Shown piece after piece: positions 27,316 through 35,990 of a DNA stretch of 64,000 nucleotides. The number at the start of each line of letters is the position of its first letter. The stretch's first letter is position 1. A program made the position numbers and the translations under genes. The notes below the pieces were generated by a model. That model was given only the letters and a program-made list of their open reading frames with translations. It was not told the origin of the DNA and searched no databases. The DNA lies in NCBI GenBank assembly GCA_947487895.1, contig CANKYF010000009.1:1-64000 (forward strand), read 5' to 3'. The stretch is from an uncultured Flavobacteriaceae bacterium (GTDB lineage: Bacteria; Bacteroidota; Bacteroidia; Flavobacteriales; Flavobacteriaceae).

Positions 27316-27425
27316 TTTTTAATTATATCTCACTTGTACCCACAAGTGTGCTAAAATATTATTAAGGGTAATTGCTAGAGCGCCCTTTCAAATTAAAAAA
27401 GCACTTAATAAAAGCGCTTTTTTAT
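27316..27425 (+). ncRNA. Candidate small RNA (~110 nt)
   Basis: Bounded by the promoter at 27278-27309 and the terminator at 27395-27423. It has no reading frame of note but three predicted stems: 27331-27348 (CACTTGT/ACAAGTG, perfect 7 bp), 27364-27387 (AAGGG/CCCTT) and the terminator stem. It does not match the tmRNA, SRP RNA or RNase P motifs I know; 6S RNA is normally longer. Identity unknown. Confidence 0.45.
27395..27423 (+). terminator. Intrinsic terminator of the small RNA
   Basis: AAAAAAGC at 27395-27402 pairs with GCTTTTTT at 27416-27423 around a 13-base loop, ending in a U-run. Confidence 0.5.
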
Positions 27426-27647
27426 TCAAAGATGTTGTGTTGTTTTATCTCAACTAACGTTGAGGTAAAATGGTTGAGAACCGAAGTAATTCGGTGCTAA
27501 CCAATGGAAAGCTTTCCTTTTTTCTTTATTGAAAATTGGGATGCTTTTTTGTTTTAGACTAAATTTATTTAAAAATATTTCTTCTTTCTTGATGACATCC
27601 TACTAAGTGTTCCGATATGCTATTGTAAACCATTAACAATACATATC

Positions 27648-28898
27648 ATGAAACCCTCAATTTTATTCTTAGCATTATCAATTTTAGTACTTCTATTTGG
27701 TTGTAAAAACAATCAAAACGATAATGGATCATATTATGAAGATAGTTATTACGAAGATTATGAAAACGAAGACAATGATTATTACTCAGAAGCTTCTATT
27801 ACACCAAACGACCAGTATCCACAATCACAGCAAGTAAGTTACCAAAATAGTTCTTCAAAATCAGGAGGCTTTTTTAATGGGAGAAAAAAAACGCATCAAT
27901 TTAGAGATGCCCGTACAGGTTTGGTAGTAAATAGTGCAGACTATCCATCAAATTGGCAAGTTATTTCAAAACCAACGTATACTATAGATCAGAAAATGCC
28001 ATTGTTTTTAATGCAAGTTCAAGGTCCAGATAACTTAAAAACGTTTAATACGCCAATTCACTTTTATTTACATTATACAAATCCTCAAACAGCACAATGG
28101 ATGAGTCAGTACAGTAGTACAGCCTCCATGATACGCCCTTTAACAAGTAATCAGCAAATCATGCAGGAAGAAGTAAATAGCAGAATGTCTAAAAGTGGTT
28201 TTCAGATGATTGGTCAGAAACGTATTCCTAGAGCAGAACAGTTTTTAAGAGGTAGGCTAAATAAATCTGGTGTGCAACAAGCACAATTAGATCATTATGC
28301 TACAGAGTGGACTAATAATAAGGGGCAAAAGGCATTAGTGACTTTAGTTAAAATTGCTATGCAACAACCCATTTCGTATAACAACACTATGGTAATGTGG
28401 TTCTATAGTTTAGATTATATGTTTGTTGACGAGAACAAGTTTGAAGCTACTATTAATAAATTTCTTGAAGCTTCAGAGAGCCTAAAAGATAACCCACAAT
28501 GGGAACAATATATGGTGCATCTTAAAAAAGTAAGAGCCCAAAAAGCAGCACAACAACATAGAATGAATATGCAAAACCGTCAGGCTGCGTTTGATGCGCA
28601 TCAGCAAAAAATGAAAGGTATTTGGGCGGCACAAGATGCTAATCATGCGTCTTTCATGAATAGAACTTTTGGTAAAGGAAGTGATGTAGGTCAGAAACAA
28701 TTCATCAATATGATAAACGAGCAAGAGACGGTTTATAATCCATCTACAGGAGGTAATTATCAAGTACAAGCAGGGTCTATGGAATATTGGATGGATAGTG
28801 ACAGGAACTATATTAAAAATGATGACTATTTCTATAACCCCAATGGAGATATTAATCTAAATAATAGAGAGTGGACCAGAGTTAGAAAAGCATTTTAA
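27648..28898 (+). CDS. Asp/Tyr-rich lipoprotein, function unknown
   Basis: 416 residues with leader MKPSILFLALSILVLLFGC, lipobox Cys19, followed by an acidic low-complexity tract (YYEDSYYEDYENEDNDYY) that could be a spacer on the cell surface. The rest (WQVISKPTYTIDQKMPLFLM, QWMSQYSSTASMIRPL, Gln-rich QKMKGIWAAQDANHASFMNR) is not a family I recognise, though it reads as one folded domain plus a helical Gln-rich region. It lies after the small-RNA candidate and 17 bases before the next lipoprotein, so the two are probably co-transcribed. Confidence 0.6.
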   Translation: MKPSILFLALSILVLLFGCKNNQNDNGSYYEDSYYEDYENEDNDYYSEASITPNDQYPQSQQVSYQNSSSKSGGFFNGRKKTHQFRDARTGLVVNSADYPSNWQVISKPTYTIDQKMPLFLMQVQGPDNLKTFNTPIHFYLHYTNPQTAQWMSQYSSTASMIRPLTSNQQIMQEEVNSRMSKSGFQMIGQKRIPRAEQFLRGRLNKSGVQQAQLDHYATEWTNNKGQKALVTLVKIAMQQPISYNNTMVMWFYSLDYMFVDENKFEATINKFLEASESLKDNPQWEQYMVHLKKVRAQKAAQQHRMNMQNRQAAFDAHQQKMKGIWAAQDANHASFMNRTFGKGSDVGQKQFINMINEQETVYNPSTGGNYQVQAGSMEYWMDSDRNYIKNDDYFYNPNGDINLNNREWTRVRKAF

Positions 28899-28915
28899 AA
28901 TAAAGTTAAATAATT

Positions 28916-30202
28916 ATGAAACATATAAGCAAGCATATACTCATAGCAATTACAGCATTTATTTTTAGTTGTAGCAAAAATGATAATACAGTACAAGATC
29001 CTCAGGCTGATTGTACACGAGAGGTAAGAACCAATTTCTCTCTTGTTAAGCAAAATAATTTAGGAGGTATTGATGGTGACTTTGGGCAAGGTATTGTTGA
29101 AACATTTAATAACGGATATTTAATTTGTGGGATACTAGAAGATGAAAAAGCCCATATAGTGGGAGTTGATAATAATTTAAACATGCTATGGGAGCTAACG
29201 CCAAACAATCCAGGTATTAGCAGCTTAGAAAATATCATTAAATGTAAAGATGGCAATTACATAGCAGTTGGTTTTAAACAAACCGTTTTAGATGATATAG
29301 ATTTTGATTTATATGCTATTAAAATAGATGGTTCGGGCAATATTATTTGGGAAAACACCTATGGCGTTAATAGTATTACAGATACAACCATAGATCTAAT
29401 TGAAACATCTAATGGAGATGTTGTTTTAGTTGGTAGCATAATAATACCTCCTGTAACTCCAGAAAACTTTAACACAGATATTACAGTAACCAGAATAGAT
29501 AAAGATGGAAATTTATTATGGAATAAGGTTTTAGGAGGAACAAAGAGTGAATCTGGTGCTTCTGTGCTTGAAGAAACTAATGGCAATATTTTAGTAGCGG
29601 GTTCTACAAATTCTAACGATGGTGATGTAAGTGTAAATAAAGGGGAAAGTGATGTCTGGATTATAAAATTAAATGCTTTAGGAGATTTGTTGGAAGAAAA
29701 AACATTTGGATCTTCAGAAAGTGACGCGGTTAGTTTTATTGGAAAATTAAAAAACGGAAATATAGTTGTAGTGGCCAATAGTAGCGGTTCAGATAAAGAT
29801 GTTGTTAAGAATAATGAAGGAGAAAATATCTGGCTCTTTACATTAACACCATCATTAAACATCATAAACCAAAATAGTATAGGTGATTTTGAATTTGATC
29901 GTGCTTTCAAGATAACAGAAAGGGATAATAATGAACTTTTCTTAGTAGGTTCTACAAATGATGATGCATCTACAGATGTATTTGAGGGAAGAGATTTTTG
30001 GTTACTAAAATTATCAGAATCATTACAAGTAATATCAGAAGATAAATTTGGAGGTAGTGAAGATGAGTATGCATCAAACATGATACTAAATAATAATAAT
30101 GAGCCAGTAATTATAGGAAGTACAAATTCTAATGATTGTGATGTTACATCTAATAATGGCGATTTTGATATTTGGGTGACTGTTGTTGGAGCTATTGAAT
30201 AA
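28916..30202 (+). CDS. Beta-propeller lipoprotein
   Basis: 428 residues with a leader ending IFSC|SKND (Cys19). Repeats of about 55-60 residues end in W..(K/R)(I/L)...G, for example YAIKIDGSGNIIWENTYG, VTRIDKDGNLLWNKVLGG and WIIKLNALGDLLEEKTFG, typical of secreted PQQ/delta-60-like propellers in Bacteroidota. Asp/Asn-rich loops (STNSNDGDVSV, STNSNDCDVTS) may bind calcium. It precedes the sigma-factor unit by 92 bases and could be a sensor or a target of it, but that is only position. Confidence 0.65.
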   Translation: MKHISKHILIAITAFIFSCSKNDNTVQDPQADCTREVRTNFSLVKQNNLGGIDGDFGQGIVETFNNGYLICGILEDEKAHIVGVDNNLNMLWELTPNNPGISSLENIIKCKDGNYIAVGFKQTVLDDIDFDLYAIKIDGSGNIIWENTYGVNSITDTTIDLIETSNGDVVLVGSIIIPPVTPENFNTDITVTRIDKDGNLLWNKVLGGTKSESGASVLEETNGNILVAGSTNSNDGDVSVNKGESDVWIIKLNALGDLLEEKTFGSSESDAVSFIGKLKNGNIVVVANSSGSDKDVVKNNEGENIWLFTLTPSLNIINQNSIGDFEFDRAFKITERDNNELFLVGSTNDDASTDVFEGRDFWLLKLSESLQVISEDKFGGSEDEYASNMILNNNNEPVIIGSTNSNDCDVTSNNGDFDIWVTVVGAIE

Positions 30203-30275
30203 CCTTTTAAAAATGAAATATTTTAATTAATAAATAAAGTGTAACTTTTATATAAGACTGAAATTCTTTAATTTT

Positions 30276-30299
30276 CCCATACTTTTCAAAAGGTATGGG
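30276..30299 (+). promoter_or_regulatory. Hairpin that covers the start codon of the ECF sigma gene
   Basis: CCCATAC at 30276-30282 and GTATGGG at 30293-30299 are a perfect 7-bp inverted repeat, extendable by about three weaker pairs into the loop TTTTCAAAAG. The start ATG (30295-30297) lies in the right arm. There is no following U-run, so it is not an ordinary terminator; a translational block is possible. Confidence 0.4.
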
Positions 30300-30867
30300 G
30301 GATAATATAGGGTATAATCAAGACCAAATAATAAAAGGGTTTAAACAGAATGATTCAAGTATTCTAAGAACAATATACTCTAATACATATCCAAAAGTGA
30401 GGTCTCATATATTAAAAAATAACGGAGATGAAGATCAAGCAAAAGATGTTTTTCAAGAAGCTTTTGTAGTGTGTTGGCGGAATATTAAAGACAGTAAGTT
30501 TTCAAATACAGGAAGTGTTGAAGGATATTTATATACCATAGCTAAAAATAAATGGACAGATTATTTGCGTTCGGCTACGTATAAAAAAACAGTGGTAAAA
30601 AGTAAGCTTACTAACTTGCAAATAGTAGCAGATAATGATTTAGCAGATGAAGATGTAGCACAAGAAAACATAGAGGTATTAAAACAAGCCTTGTCTAAGC
30701 TTGGAGAACAATGTAAAACACTTTTAAAACAGTTTTACTACGAAAGAAAATCAATGAATGAAATATCTGAAACGTTAAACATTACACCAGCTTCTGCAAG
30801 AAACCAAAAGTACAGATGCATGGAAAAGCTTAAAGCATTGAGTTTAGATTTAAAAAAGCATGAGTAA
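30295..30867 (+). CDS. ECF-type RNA polymerase sigma factor
   Basis: 190 residues. Region 2 spans about 20-90 (IYSNTYPKVRSHILKNNG, DQAKDVFQEAFVVCWRNI, EGYLYTIAKNKWTDYLR) and region 4 about 120-185 (LSKLGEQCKTLLKQFYYE, MNEISETLNITPASARNQKY, MEKLKAL). There is no region 1.1 or 3, as normal for this class. It directs RNA polymerase to a small regulon. The next gene starts 8 bases before its stop (30860 against 30867), so they are translationally linked, as with sigma/anti-sigma pairs. Confidence 0.92.
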   Translation: MGDNIGYNQDQIIKGFKQNDSSILRTIYSNTYPKVRSHILKNNGDEDQAKDVFQEAFVVCWRNIKDSKFSNTGSVEGYLYTIAKNKWTDYLRSATYKKTVVKSKLTNLQIVADNDLADEDVAQENIEVLKQALSKLGEQCKTLLKQFYYERKSMNEISETLNITPASARNQKYRCMEKLKALSLDLKKHE

Positions 30868-31600
30868 AAATAAATACATATCTCAAGAATTTCAGGAAAC
30901 CTTTGAACGTTATTTAATGGATAACATGAACAAAGAAGAAACGGATGGTTTTATTAATAAGCTTGAAGCTGATGCTGATTTAAAAAAGGCGTTTCAAGAT
31001 TTTAAGCAAATGTTTTTAGCGGTTGAAGAAGAAGCGTTAAGAGAAGAACTCAATACATTTCATAAAGATATTCCCAAATTAGATATCACTCATAAAAAAA
31101 CAAATAAGACACGTTTTTATTTAATAGCAGCTTCAATAACCATTTTTGTTTTTATAGGAGGTTCTTTGTTTTTTAACAAGCAAACACCAGCAGACAAATT
31201 ATTTGCAACCTATTTTAGTCCAGATCCAGGATTGCCAACAGTAATGGGTAATAGTAATAATTATAAGTTTTACGAAGCTATGGTAGATTATAAACAAGCC
31301 AATTATAAGACTGCCATAGAAAAATGGGAACCTTTACTTTTAGAAAAACCCAAAAATGATACCTTGAATTATTTTTTAGGGTCTGCATATTTAGCTGAAG
31401 CAAATTTTGATAAAGCCATTACCTTTTTAAATGTTACCACGCAAAACTCAAAAAGTGTGTTATTACAAGATGCCTATTATTATTTAGGACTTTCTTATTT
31501 AAAGCAAAACAACATCAAAAAGGCTAAAGAAAATTTTGAGAAAAGTTCTAATGAATTAAGTAAAGAGATTTTGTTACAAATAACTCATTTAGAAAGATGA
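30860..31600 (+). CDS. Membrane anti-sigma-like protein with periplasmic TPRs
   Basis: 246 residues. The N-terminal cytosolic part, about 1-85, has FERYLMDNMNKEETDGFINK then DADLKKAFQDFKQM, typical of Bacteroidota anti-sigma N-domains. One membrane helix follows at about 88-105 (YLIAASITIFVFIGGSLF). Residues 130-240 are TPRs (YKTAIEKWEPLLLEKPKN, TLNYFLGSAYLAEANFDKA, DAYYYLGLSYLKQNNIKKA) in the periplasm. It overlaps both neighbours, 8 bases with the sigma gene and 4 with the CHAT gene. Role inferred: hold the sigma factor until a periplasmic signal is received through the TPRs. Confidence 0.75.
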   Translation: MSKNKYISQEFQETFERYLMDNMNKEETDGFINKLEADADLKKAFQDFKQMFLAVEEEALREELNTFHKDIPKLDITHKKTNKTRFYLIAASITIFVFIGGSLFFNKQTPADKLFATYFSPDPGLPTVMGNSNNYKFYEAMVDYKQANYKTAIEKWEPLLLEKPKNDTLNYFLGSAYLAEANFDKAITFLNVTTQNSKSVLLQDAYYYLGLSYLKQNNIKKAKENFEKSSNELSKEILLQITHLER

Positions 31601-34600
31601 AACCAGTAATTAAGACTAAAAATAGATTATACGTCGTGTTGTTGTTTTTAGTTTTTTTTACTACAAAAATTGTATTTGCACAAGAAAAGCGAAACCCATT
31701 ACTCAAACAACTTGATAGTTTAATTTTAGCTAAAAACTATGCAGAAGCTAATAAAGCACTTTCTTTTCAAATAGACAGTTTAAAAACCAATAGGCTAAAT
31801 GCTCATTTAGTCTCTTATCCGTATTATGTTGGTAAAATAACGCTTAAAAATTATGATATAGAAAGGGCTACTAAAACTTTATCTGAGTTTCTGGAAGGAC
31901 TAAAACAGCAACAAGTTTCTAACAAGATAATGTATGAAGCTTTAATGAGTGCAGTAGAGTTTTATGATGAGGTAGGAGATTTGAATAGATCATTAAAAAC
32001 CACGCAAAAAGCACTGCAATATATCTTACAAGCTCAGCAAAAAACACCAGAAGAAGTAGGCAAAGTTTATTATAATTTGGGTGTGAGCCATTTATCATTA
32101 GGAACCGTTGATAGTTCTAAAGTCTATTTTAAAAAAGCTCTCAAAACATATAAAACGTTTCCTAAAACATCTAACCAAAATCTTTCAGATGCTTATAATG
32201 CCAATGGAGCGGTGATGTGGATGACTTCTAAATTAGACAGTGCAACGTATTATTATAAATTGGCTGTTAAGCAGGTGCTTTCTGAAAATAAATCTACACC
32301 AAAAAACAGGTTACAAGCAGCAACCATTCGTTCTAATATGAGCCTGTTAGAATATTCTAAGAGTAATTTTCATGAAGCTATAGAAATACAAAAAGAAGTT
32401 ATTTCAGACTATCAAAAAGTTATAGAAAACACTCATAAATCTGAGGAAAAAGAGAATGCAAACCGCAACCAACTTACTGCCATTTACAATTTGTCGGCAT
32501 ATTATACAGAAATAGGAAACCTTCAAAAAGCAAAAGATTTTATTGAATACTCATATAACAAAGCAAAAGCAATTTTAGAACCCAAAGATTCTAGATTAAT
32601 AGAATACAAAGTGGCTTTAGGGCAGTCTGAATTGTCCTTACTAAACTATGATAAAGCTATTAGGCTTTTTAAAGAAGGTATTCATGATTATGAGATTAAT
32701 GGTGTTAAAAATGAATACTGGAAAGGCATTGCAAATTATGGTATAGGGAAGGCCTTTTTTGGGAAGGATGATTATAGTAAGGCAACTCATTATTTTAATA
32801 TAGCTGAAGAGCAACTCCACCAGATATTAAATGATGAATATAGTACCGATTATTTAGGATTGTTAAGAGAAAAATCATTATTGTATGCTAAAACCAATAA
32901 AGCGCAAGAGGCTGTAAATATCGCAGAGAAAGGATATGCTTATTTAAAAGGTAATTCTAAAGAAAATCATTTTTCACTTCATAAGTCAATTTTAAATTTA
33001 AGTGAGGTAAACTATATGCTTAAGAACTATAATGAAGCTTTAAAATGGGCAGATCATGGTATTTCTATAATAGAAAAATCTGAATTAGAAACAACGAATC
33101 AGTTTAGTAAAGTACAGTTGAATTTTTCAAAACCATCACTTCTATTATCAAAAGCCAAAGCAAAATTTGCATTATCAAAAGCAAAAGATAGTGTAGTTAT
33201 TAATACATGTATAGGTATTTTAAGAAACGCTACTAATGTTCTTGAAAAGCGAAAAATAGTAGCCGATGATGCAGAGGATATTAATGTGCTTATTGATGAA
33301 TACAAACAAATAAATGATTTTCATAAAGAGCTCTACTACAGTTTGTTTAAAATAACCAATAAAAGCATCTTACTAGATAGTATTGTGACACTTCATGAGT
33401 CTGGAGTTTATCAAAAAATTAGGGCTAAAATGAACTTGCGACATAATATTAGGTTTAAAAATGTTCCTGATTCTATTTTAAACCTTGAAAAAGAACTTAA
33501 AAAAAATATAAGTCTAGATCTTGAAAATAAAGAAGAAGGAGTTGCTACTTTATTTGAAAACCTTAACAACTGGAATCACTTTCTAAACACTTTAAAAATA
33601 ACGTATCCAGAATATTATAAAATGCGGTATGCTACAATTATTCAGCCTTTAAATAACTTAACAACTAATAAAGATGTTACTGTAGTGCGTTTTATATTTA
33701 TTGAAAACAATTTAATAGCGTTTGTAATTAATTCAAATGGTATTGAGCATTTTGATTTAGGAGCTTTAGATTTAAAAAAGCATATAAATACATTAACGCA
33801 TTTTAATGACTCATTTGAAGATATTACTGCTGCAATGTATGATTTGTATAATAATCTTTGGGAACCTATTAAAGCTAGTATAACTACAAAATCTGTTGTG
33901 ATAATACCAGATGCCGAATTGTTTAATCTTAATTTTGAGTTGCTTACAACAGAAAATATAACTTCTTATAAAGCATTAGCCACCAAAAGCCTTCTTGCTA
34001 ATTATAATATTTCATATAATTATAGTCTTTTACTGTTAGATTCTGAAGAAAGAAAAACGTTAGACTTTAAAGAGAACTACGTTGCTTTTGCACCAGAATT
34101 TGACAGTAGTATGAAAACAGACTATATTATGGCTGTTACAGACTCTTTGTATTTAGATAAAGGGTATTTAACACTTTTACCGCAACCTTTTAGCTCTGAG
34201 TTAGTAAAACGAATAGGGAAGAAATTTAATGGAGATTATTTTTTGAATAAAAACGCCTCAAAGAAACTGTTTATTAGTAACGCAAAAGAGCATAAAATTA
34301 TTCATATTGGTACACATGCAGAATCTAATAATGTGAATCCAGAATTATCAAGATTGGTTTTTGCCAAAGATTTATCAAATACAGAAGAGATTAATGATAA
34401 TTACTTATATGCCTATGAAATTTATAATCAAAATTTAAGTTCCAATTTAGCGATTCTAACAGCATGTGAAACAGGTAAACCTACCTATCAACCAGGAGAA
34501 GGTATGATTAGTTTAGCACATGCATTTAATTATGCCGGAAGCGATAGTATTTTAACCAGCCTTTGGGAAATAGATGAGCAATCTAGCATGCAAATTGTAG

Positions 34601-34857
34601 ATAATTTTTATAAGTTTTTAAGTGAAGGGCAGCCTAAAGATATAGCGTTAAAAAATGCTAAGTTGAACTATTTAAAGGTGTCTAACGGAAGAACCTTACA
34701 TCCGCAATATTGGTCTGGTTTAATACTTATGGGGAATACAGATACTATAAGCTTGTCTCAATCAAATAATCTACTTATTTGGGTATTAGCTTCTGCTATT
34801 GTTCTTTTGCTTTTACTAGTTTTTTTATTTAAAAAAAGACCTTCACAAAATGAATGA
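31597..34857 (+). CDS. TPR-CHAT caspase-like protease-type protein, inner-membrane tethered
   Basis: 1086 residues. Signal peptide to about residue 29 (TTKIVFA|QEK), TPRs at about 30-500 (GKVYYNLGVSHLSLGTVDSS, WKGIANYGIGKAFFGKDDYS), a linker, then a CHAT domain at about 770-1050 and a C-terminal membrane helix (LLIWVLASAIVLLLLLVFLF) with a short basic tail. The caspase-type dyad is present: His907 in HIGTHA and Cys957 in LTACETG, followed by the usual GEGMISLAHAF and SILTSLWEID. So the protease faces the periplasm. Its start overlaps the anti-sigma stop (ATGA), so the two are made together; a role in processing that protein is a natural guess. Confidence 0.88.
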   Translation: MKPVIKTKNRLYVVLLFLVFFTTKIVFAQEKRNPLLKQLDSLILAKNYAEANKALSFQIDSLKTNRLNAHLVSYPYYVGKITLKNYDIERATKTLSEFLEGLKQQQVSNKIMYEALMSAVEFYDEVGDLNRSLKTTQKALQYILQAQQKTPEEVGKVYYNLGVSHLSLGTVDSSKVYFKKALKTYKTFPKTSNQNLSDAYNANGAVMWMTSKLDSATYYYKLAVKQVLSENKSTPKNRLQAATIRSNMSLLEYSKSNFHEAIEIQKEVISDYQKVIENTHKSEEKENANRNQLTAIYNLSAYYTEIGNLQKAKDFIEYSYNKAKAILEPKDSRLIEYKVALGQSELSLLNYDKAIRLFKEGIHDYEINGVKNEYWKGIANYGIGKAFFGKDDYSKATHYFNIAEEQLHQILNDEYSTDYLGLLREKSLLYAKTNKAQEAVNIAEKGYAYLKGNSKENHFSLHKSILNLSEVNYMLKNYNEALKWADHGISIIEKSELETTNQFSKVQLNFSKPSLLLSKAKAKFALSKAKDSVVINTCIGILRNATNVLEKRKIVADDAEDINVLIDEYKQINDFHKELYYSLFKITNKSILLDSIVTLHESGVYQKIRAKMNLRHNIRFKNVPDSILNLEKELKKNISLDLENKEEGVATLFENLNNWNHFLNTLKITYPEYYKMRYATIIQPLNNLTTNKDVTVVRFIFIENNLIAFVINSNGIEHFDLGALDLKKHINTLTHFNDSFEDITAAMYDLYNNLWEPIKASITTKSVVIIPDAELFNLNFELLTTENITSYKALATKSLLANYNISYNYSLLLLDSEERKTLDFKENYVAFAPEFDSSMKTDYIMAVTDSLYLDKGYLTLLPQPFSSELVKRIGKKFNGDYFLNKNASKKLFISNAKEHKIIHIGTHAESNNVNPELSRLVFAKDLSNTEEINDNYLYAYEIYNQNLSSNLAILTACETGKPTYQPGEGMISLAHAFNYAGSDSILTSLWEIDEQSSMQIVDNFYKFLSEGQPKDIALKNAKLNYLKVSNGRTLHPQYWSGLILMGNTDTISLSQSNNLLIWVLASAIVLLLLLVFLFKKRPSQNE

Positions 34858-34866
34858 AGGCCTTTA
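34834..34866 (+). terminator. Hairpin at the end of the CHAT gene
   Basis: CCTTCA at 34840-34845 pairs with TGAAGG at 34855-34860, flanked by AAAG and CTTT, around the stop codon at 34855-34857. Lies between convergent genes and could serve both. U-run is short. Confidence 0.35.
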
Positions 34867-34891
34867 AGGAAAAATAACTAATTCAAACTAA

Positions 34892-35668
34892 CTAATTTTT
34901 ATTTACTGGTACATTGGGGTCATTATCGTCTGGATCTTCTAAAACTGTAAATCCATCGTTATCCTTGTCAACTATATTTCCTCTATCATCAACATAAAGT
35001 TGAAAGTTAAAAGGTAAAAAGGTCTCAATAACTTGTGAGTCATATTCGTTTTCAGGTGCTGCAACAACAGAAATAGCCATTGCTGTTCCACCAGCTACGT
35101 ATGTGGTTTTTACCCATACTTGGCCTATCATATTTCCAAACCTAATAAGGCGTGCATTAAATTCAATAGGAATACCTTCAAAAACAGTTTGCTGGGTATT
35201 GGTGCACAATAGCTCAAAATCTCCATTAAAATTAAAGTTGGCAAACATGGTATTTATTTCATTAGCTAAAATGGTTTGTGAAGGAATGTTGGCTAGAATA
35301 AAACTATTAGGAATCCATCTAAATACTACTGCATTATCATTTCTAATAACATTAACACCTACAGCTGCAGTTTGAGGCTCTGTCACTTCAAAGGCAGAAA
35401 ACCCTTGTGGAAGTATAAAGCCTAATAGTGGTACTCTACTATGTATAAATTGTCCTCCAGGGTTTTGTATAACAGGAGGGCTATTTAAAGGCAGTGGTAT
35501 ACCATTGGCAAAATCCCAATAAGCTCCAGTAAGTCCAATAACGTTATTACAAGAAGATTCTCGGTTAGCTAAATTGTTTAAGTCATTGCCCCCGCCATCG
35601 TCATTATTGCTACATGATGACATTATAAATAATAATAAGATGACATTTAATAAAGATACTTTTTTCAT
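34892..35668 (-). CDS. Lipoprotein with C-terminal Asp-rich calcium-type tail, function unknown
   Basis: 258 residues. Leader MKKVSLLNVILLLFIMSSC with lipobox Cys19, then an Asn/Asp-rich spacer. The core (LTGAYWDFANGIPLPL, GGQFIHSRVPLLGFILPQGF, QVWVKTTYVAGGTAMAISVV) is beta-rich and not a family I can name. The tail DKDNDGFTVLEDPDDNDPN resembles thrombospondin type 3 calcium repeats. Stands alone, convergent with the CHAT gene. Confidence 0.6.
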   Translation of the reverse strand: MKKVSLLNVILLLFIMSSCSNNDDGGGNDLNNLANRESSCNNVIGLTGAYWDFANGIPLPLNSPPVIQNPGGQFIHSRVPLLGFILPQGFSAFEVTEPQTAAVGVNVIRNDNAVVFRWIPNSFILANIPSQTILANEINTMFANFNFNGDFELLCTNTQQTVFEGIPIEFNARLIRFGNMIGQVWVKTTYVAGGTAMAISVVAAPENEYDSQVIETFLPFNFQLYVDDRGNIVDKDNDGFTVLEDPDDNDPNVPVNKN

Positions 35669-35990
35669 GAGGTTTGTTTTTATGGTTTATAGAGGTATCG
35701 AAATAGTACCCATAATGTCATCAATAAAAAGGGCTTTTTATTTTAGTAGATTATAATTCACATAAAAATGGCTGGTATTATAGGGTGTTATAAGAAGCTA
35801 CTTTATTTAAAAACACCTTTCTCTAGCGGAATCCAACATTAAACTACTGCATAAGAAGTTTTTAATTTAGTTTCTATAGAATACAGACATGTTACCTCTT
35901 AACTATTTTATAAAGTAGAACAAGTAAGTAATAACGCTTTACCCAAAGTTATTTCGTAAATTGCAGCGTAGATTAATAGGGGGTATAAGT
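35669..35990. other. Regulatory gap before the LacI-type gene
   Basis: No coding sequence recognised. It contains the 12-mer AATAACGCTTTA at 35930-35941, found again at 37069-37080, and a promoter-like TAAATTGC at about 35956, so it probably holds the divergent promoters of the lipoprotein gene and the regulator gene. Confidence 0.4.
35930..35941 (+). promoter_or_regulatory. Candidate LacI-type operator copy 1 (AATAACGCTTTA)
   Basis: The same 12 bases occur at 37069-37080, the gap on the other side of the regulator gene. Centre CG with flanking A/T is usual for LacI-family sites. Placed about 50 bases before the regulator start it would allow autoregulation. Confidence 0.35.

Noticed and set aside
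27370-27390. tRNA-like string GCTAGAGCGCCC
   Set aside because: No acceptor stem, anticodon arm or T-arm surrounds it; it belongs to the small-RNA candidate.
27472-27502. Hairpin GGTT-ACCGAA-GTAA-TTCGGT-AACC as a group II intron domain V
   Set aside because: It has a GNRA-type loop but lacks the AGC triad, the 11-bp lower helix and the two-base bulge of domain V, and no domain VI follows.
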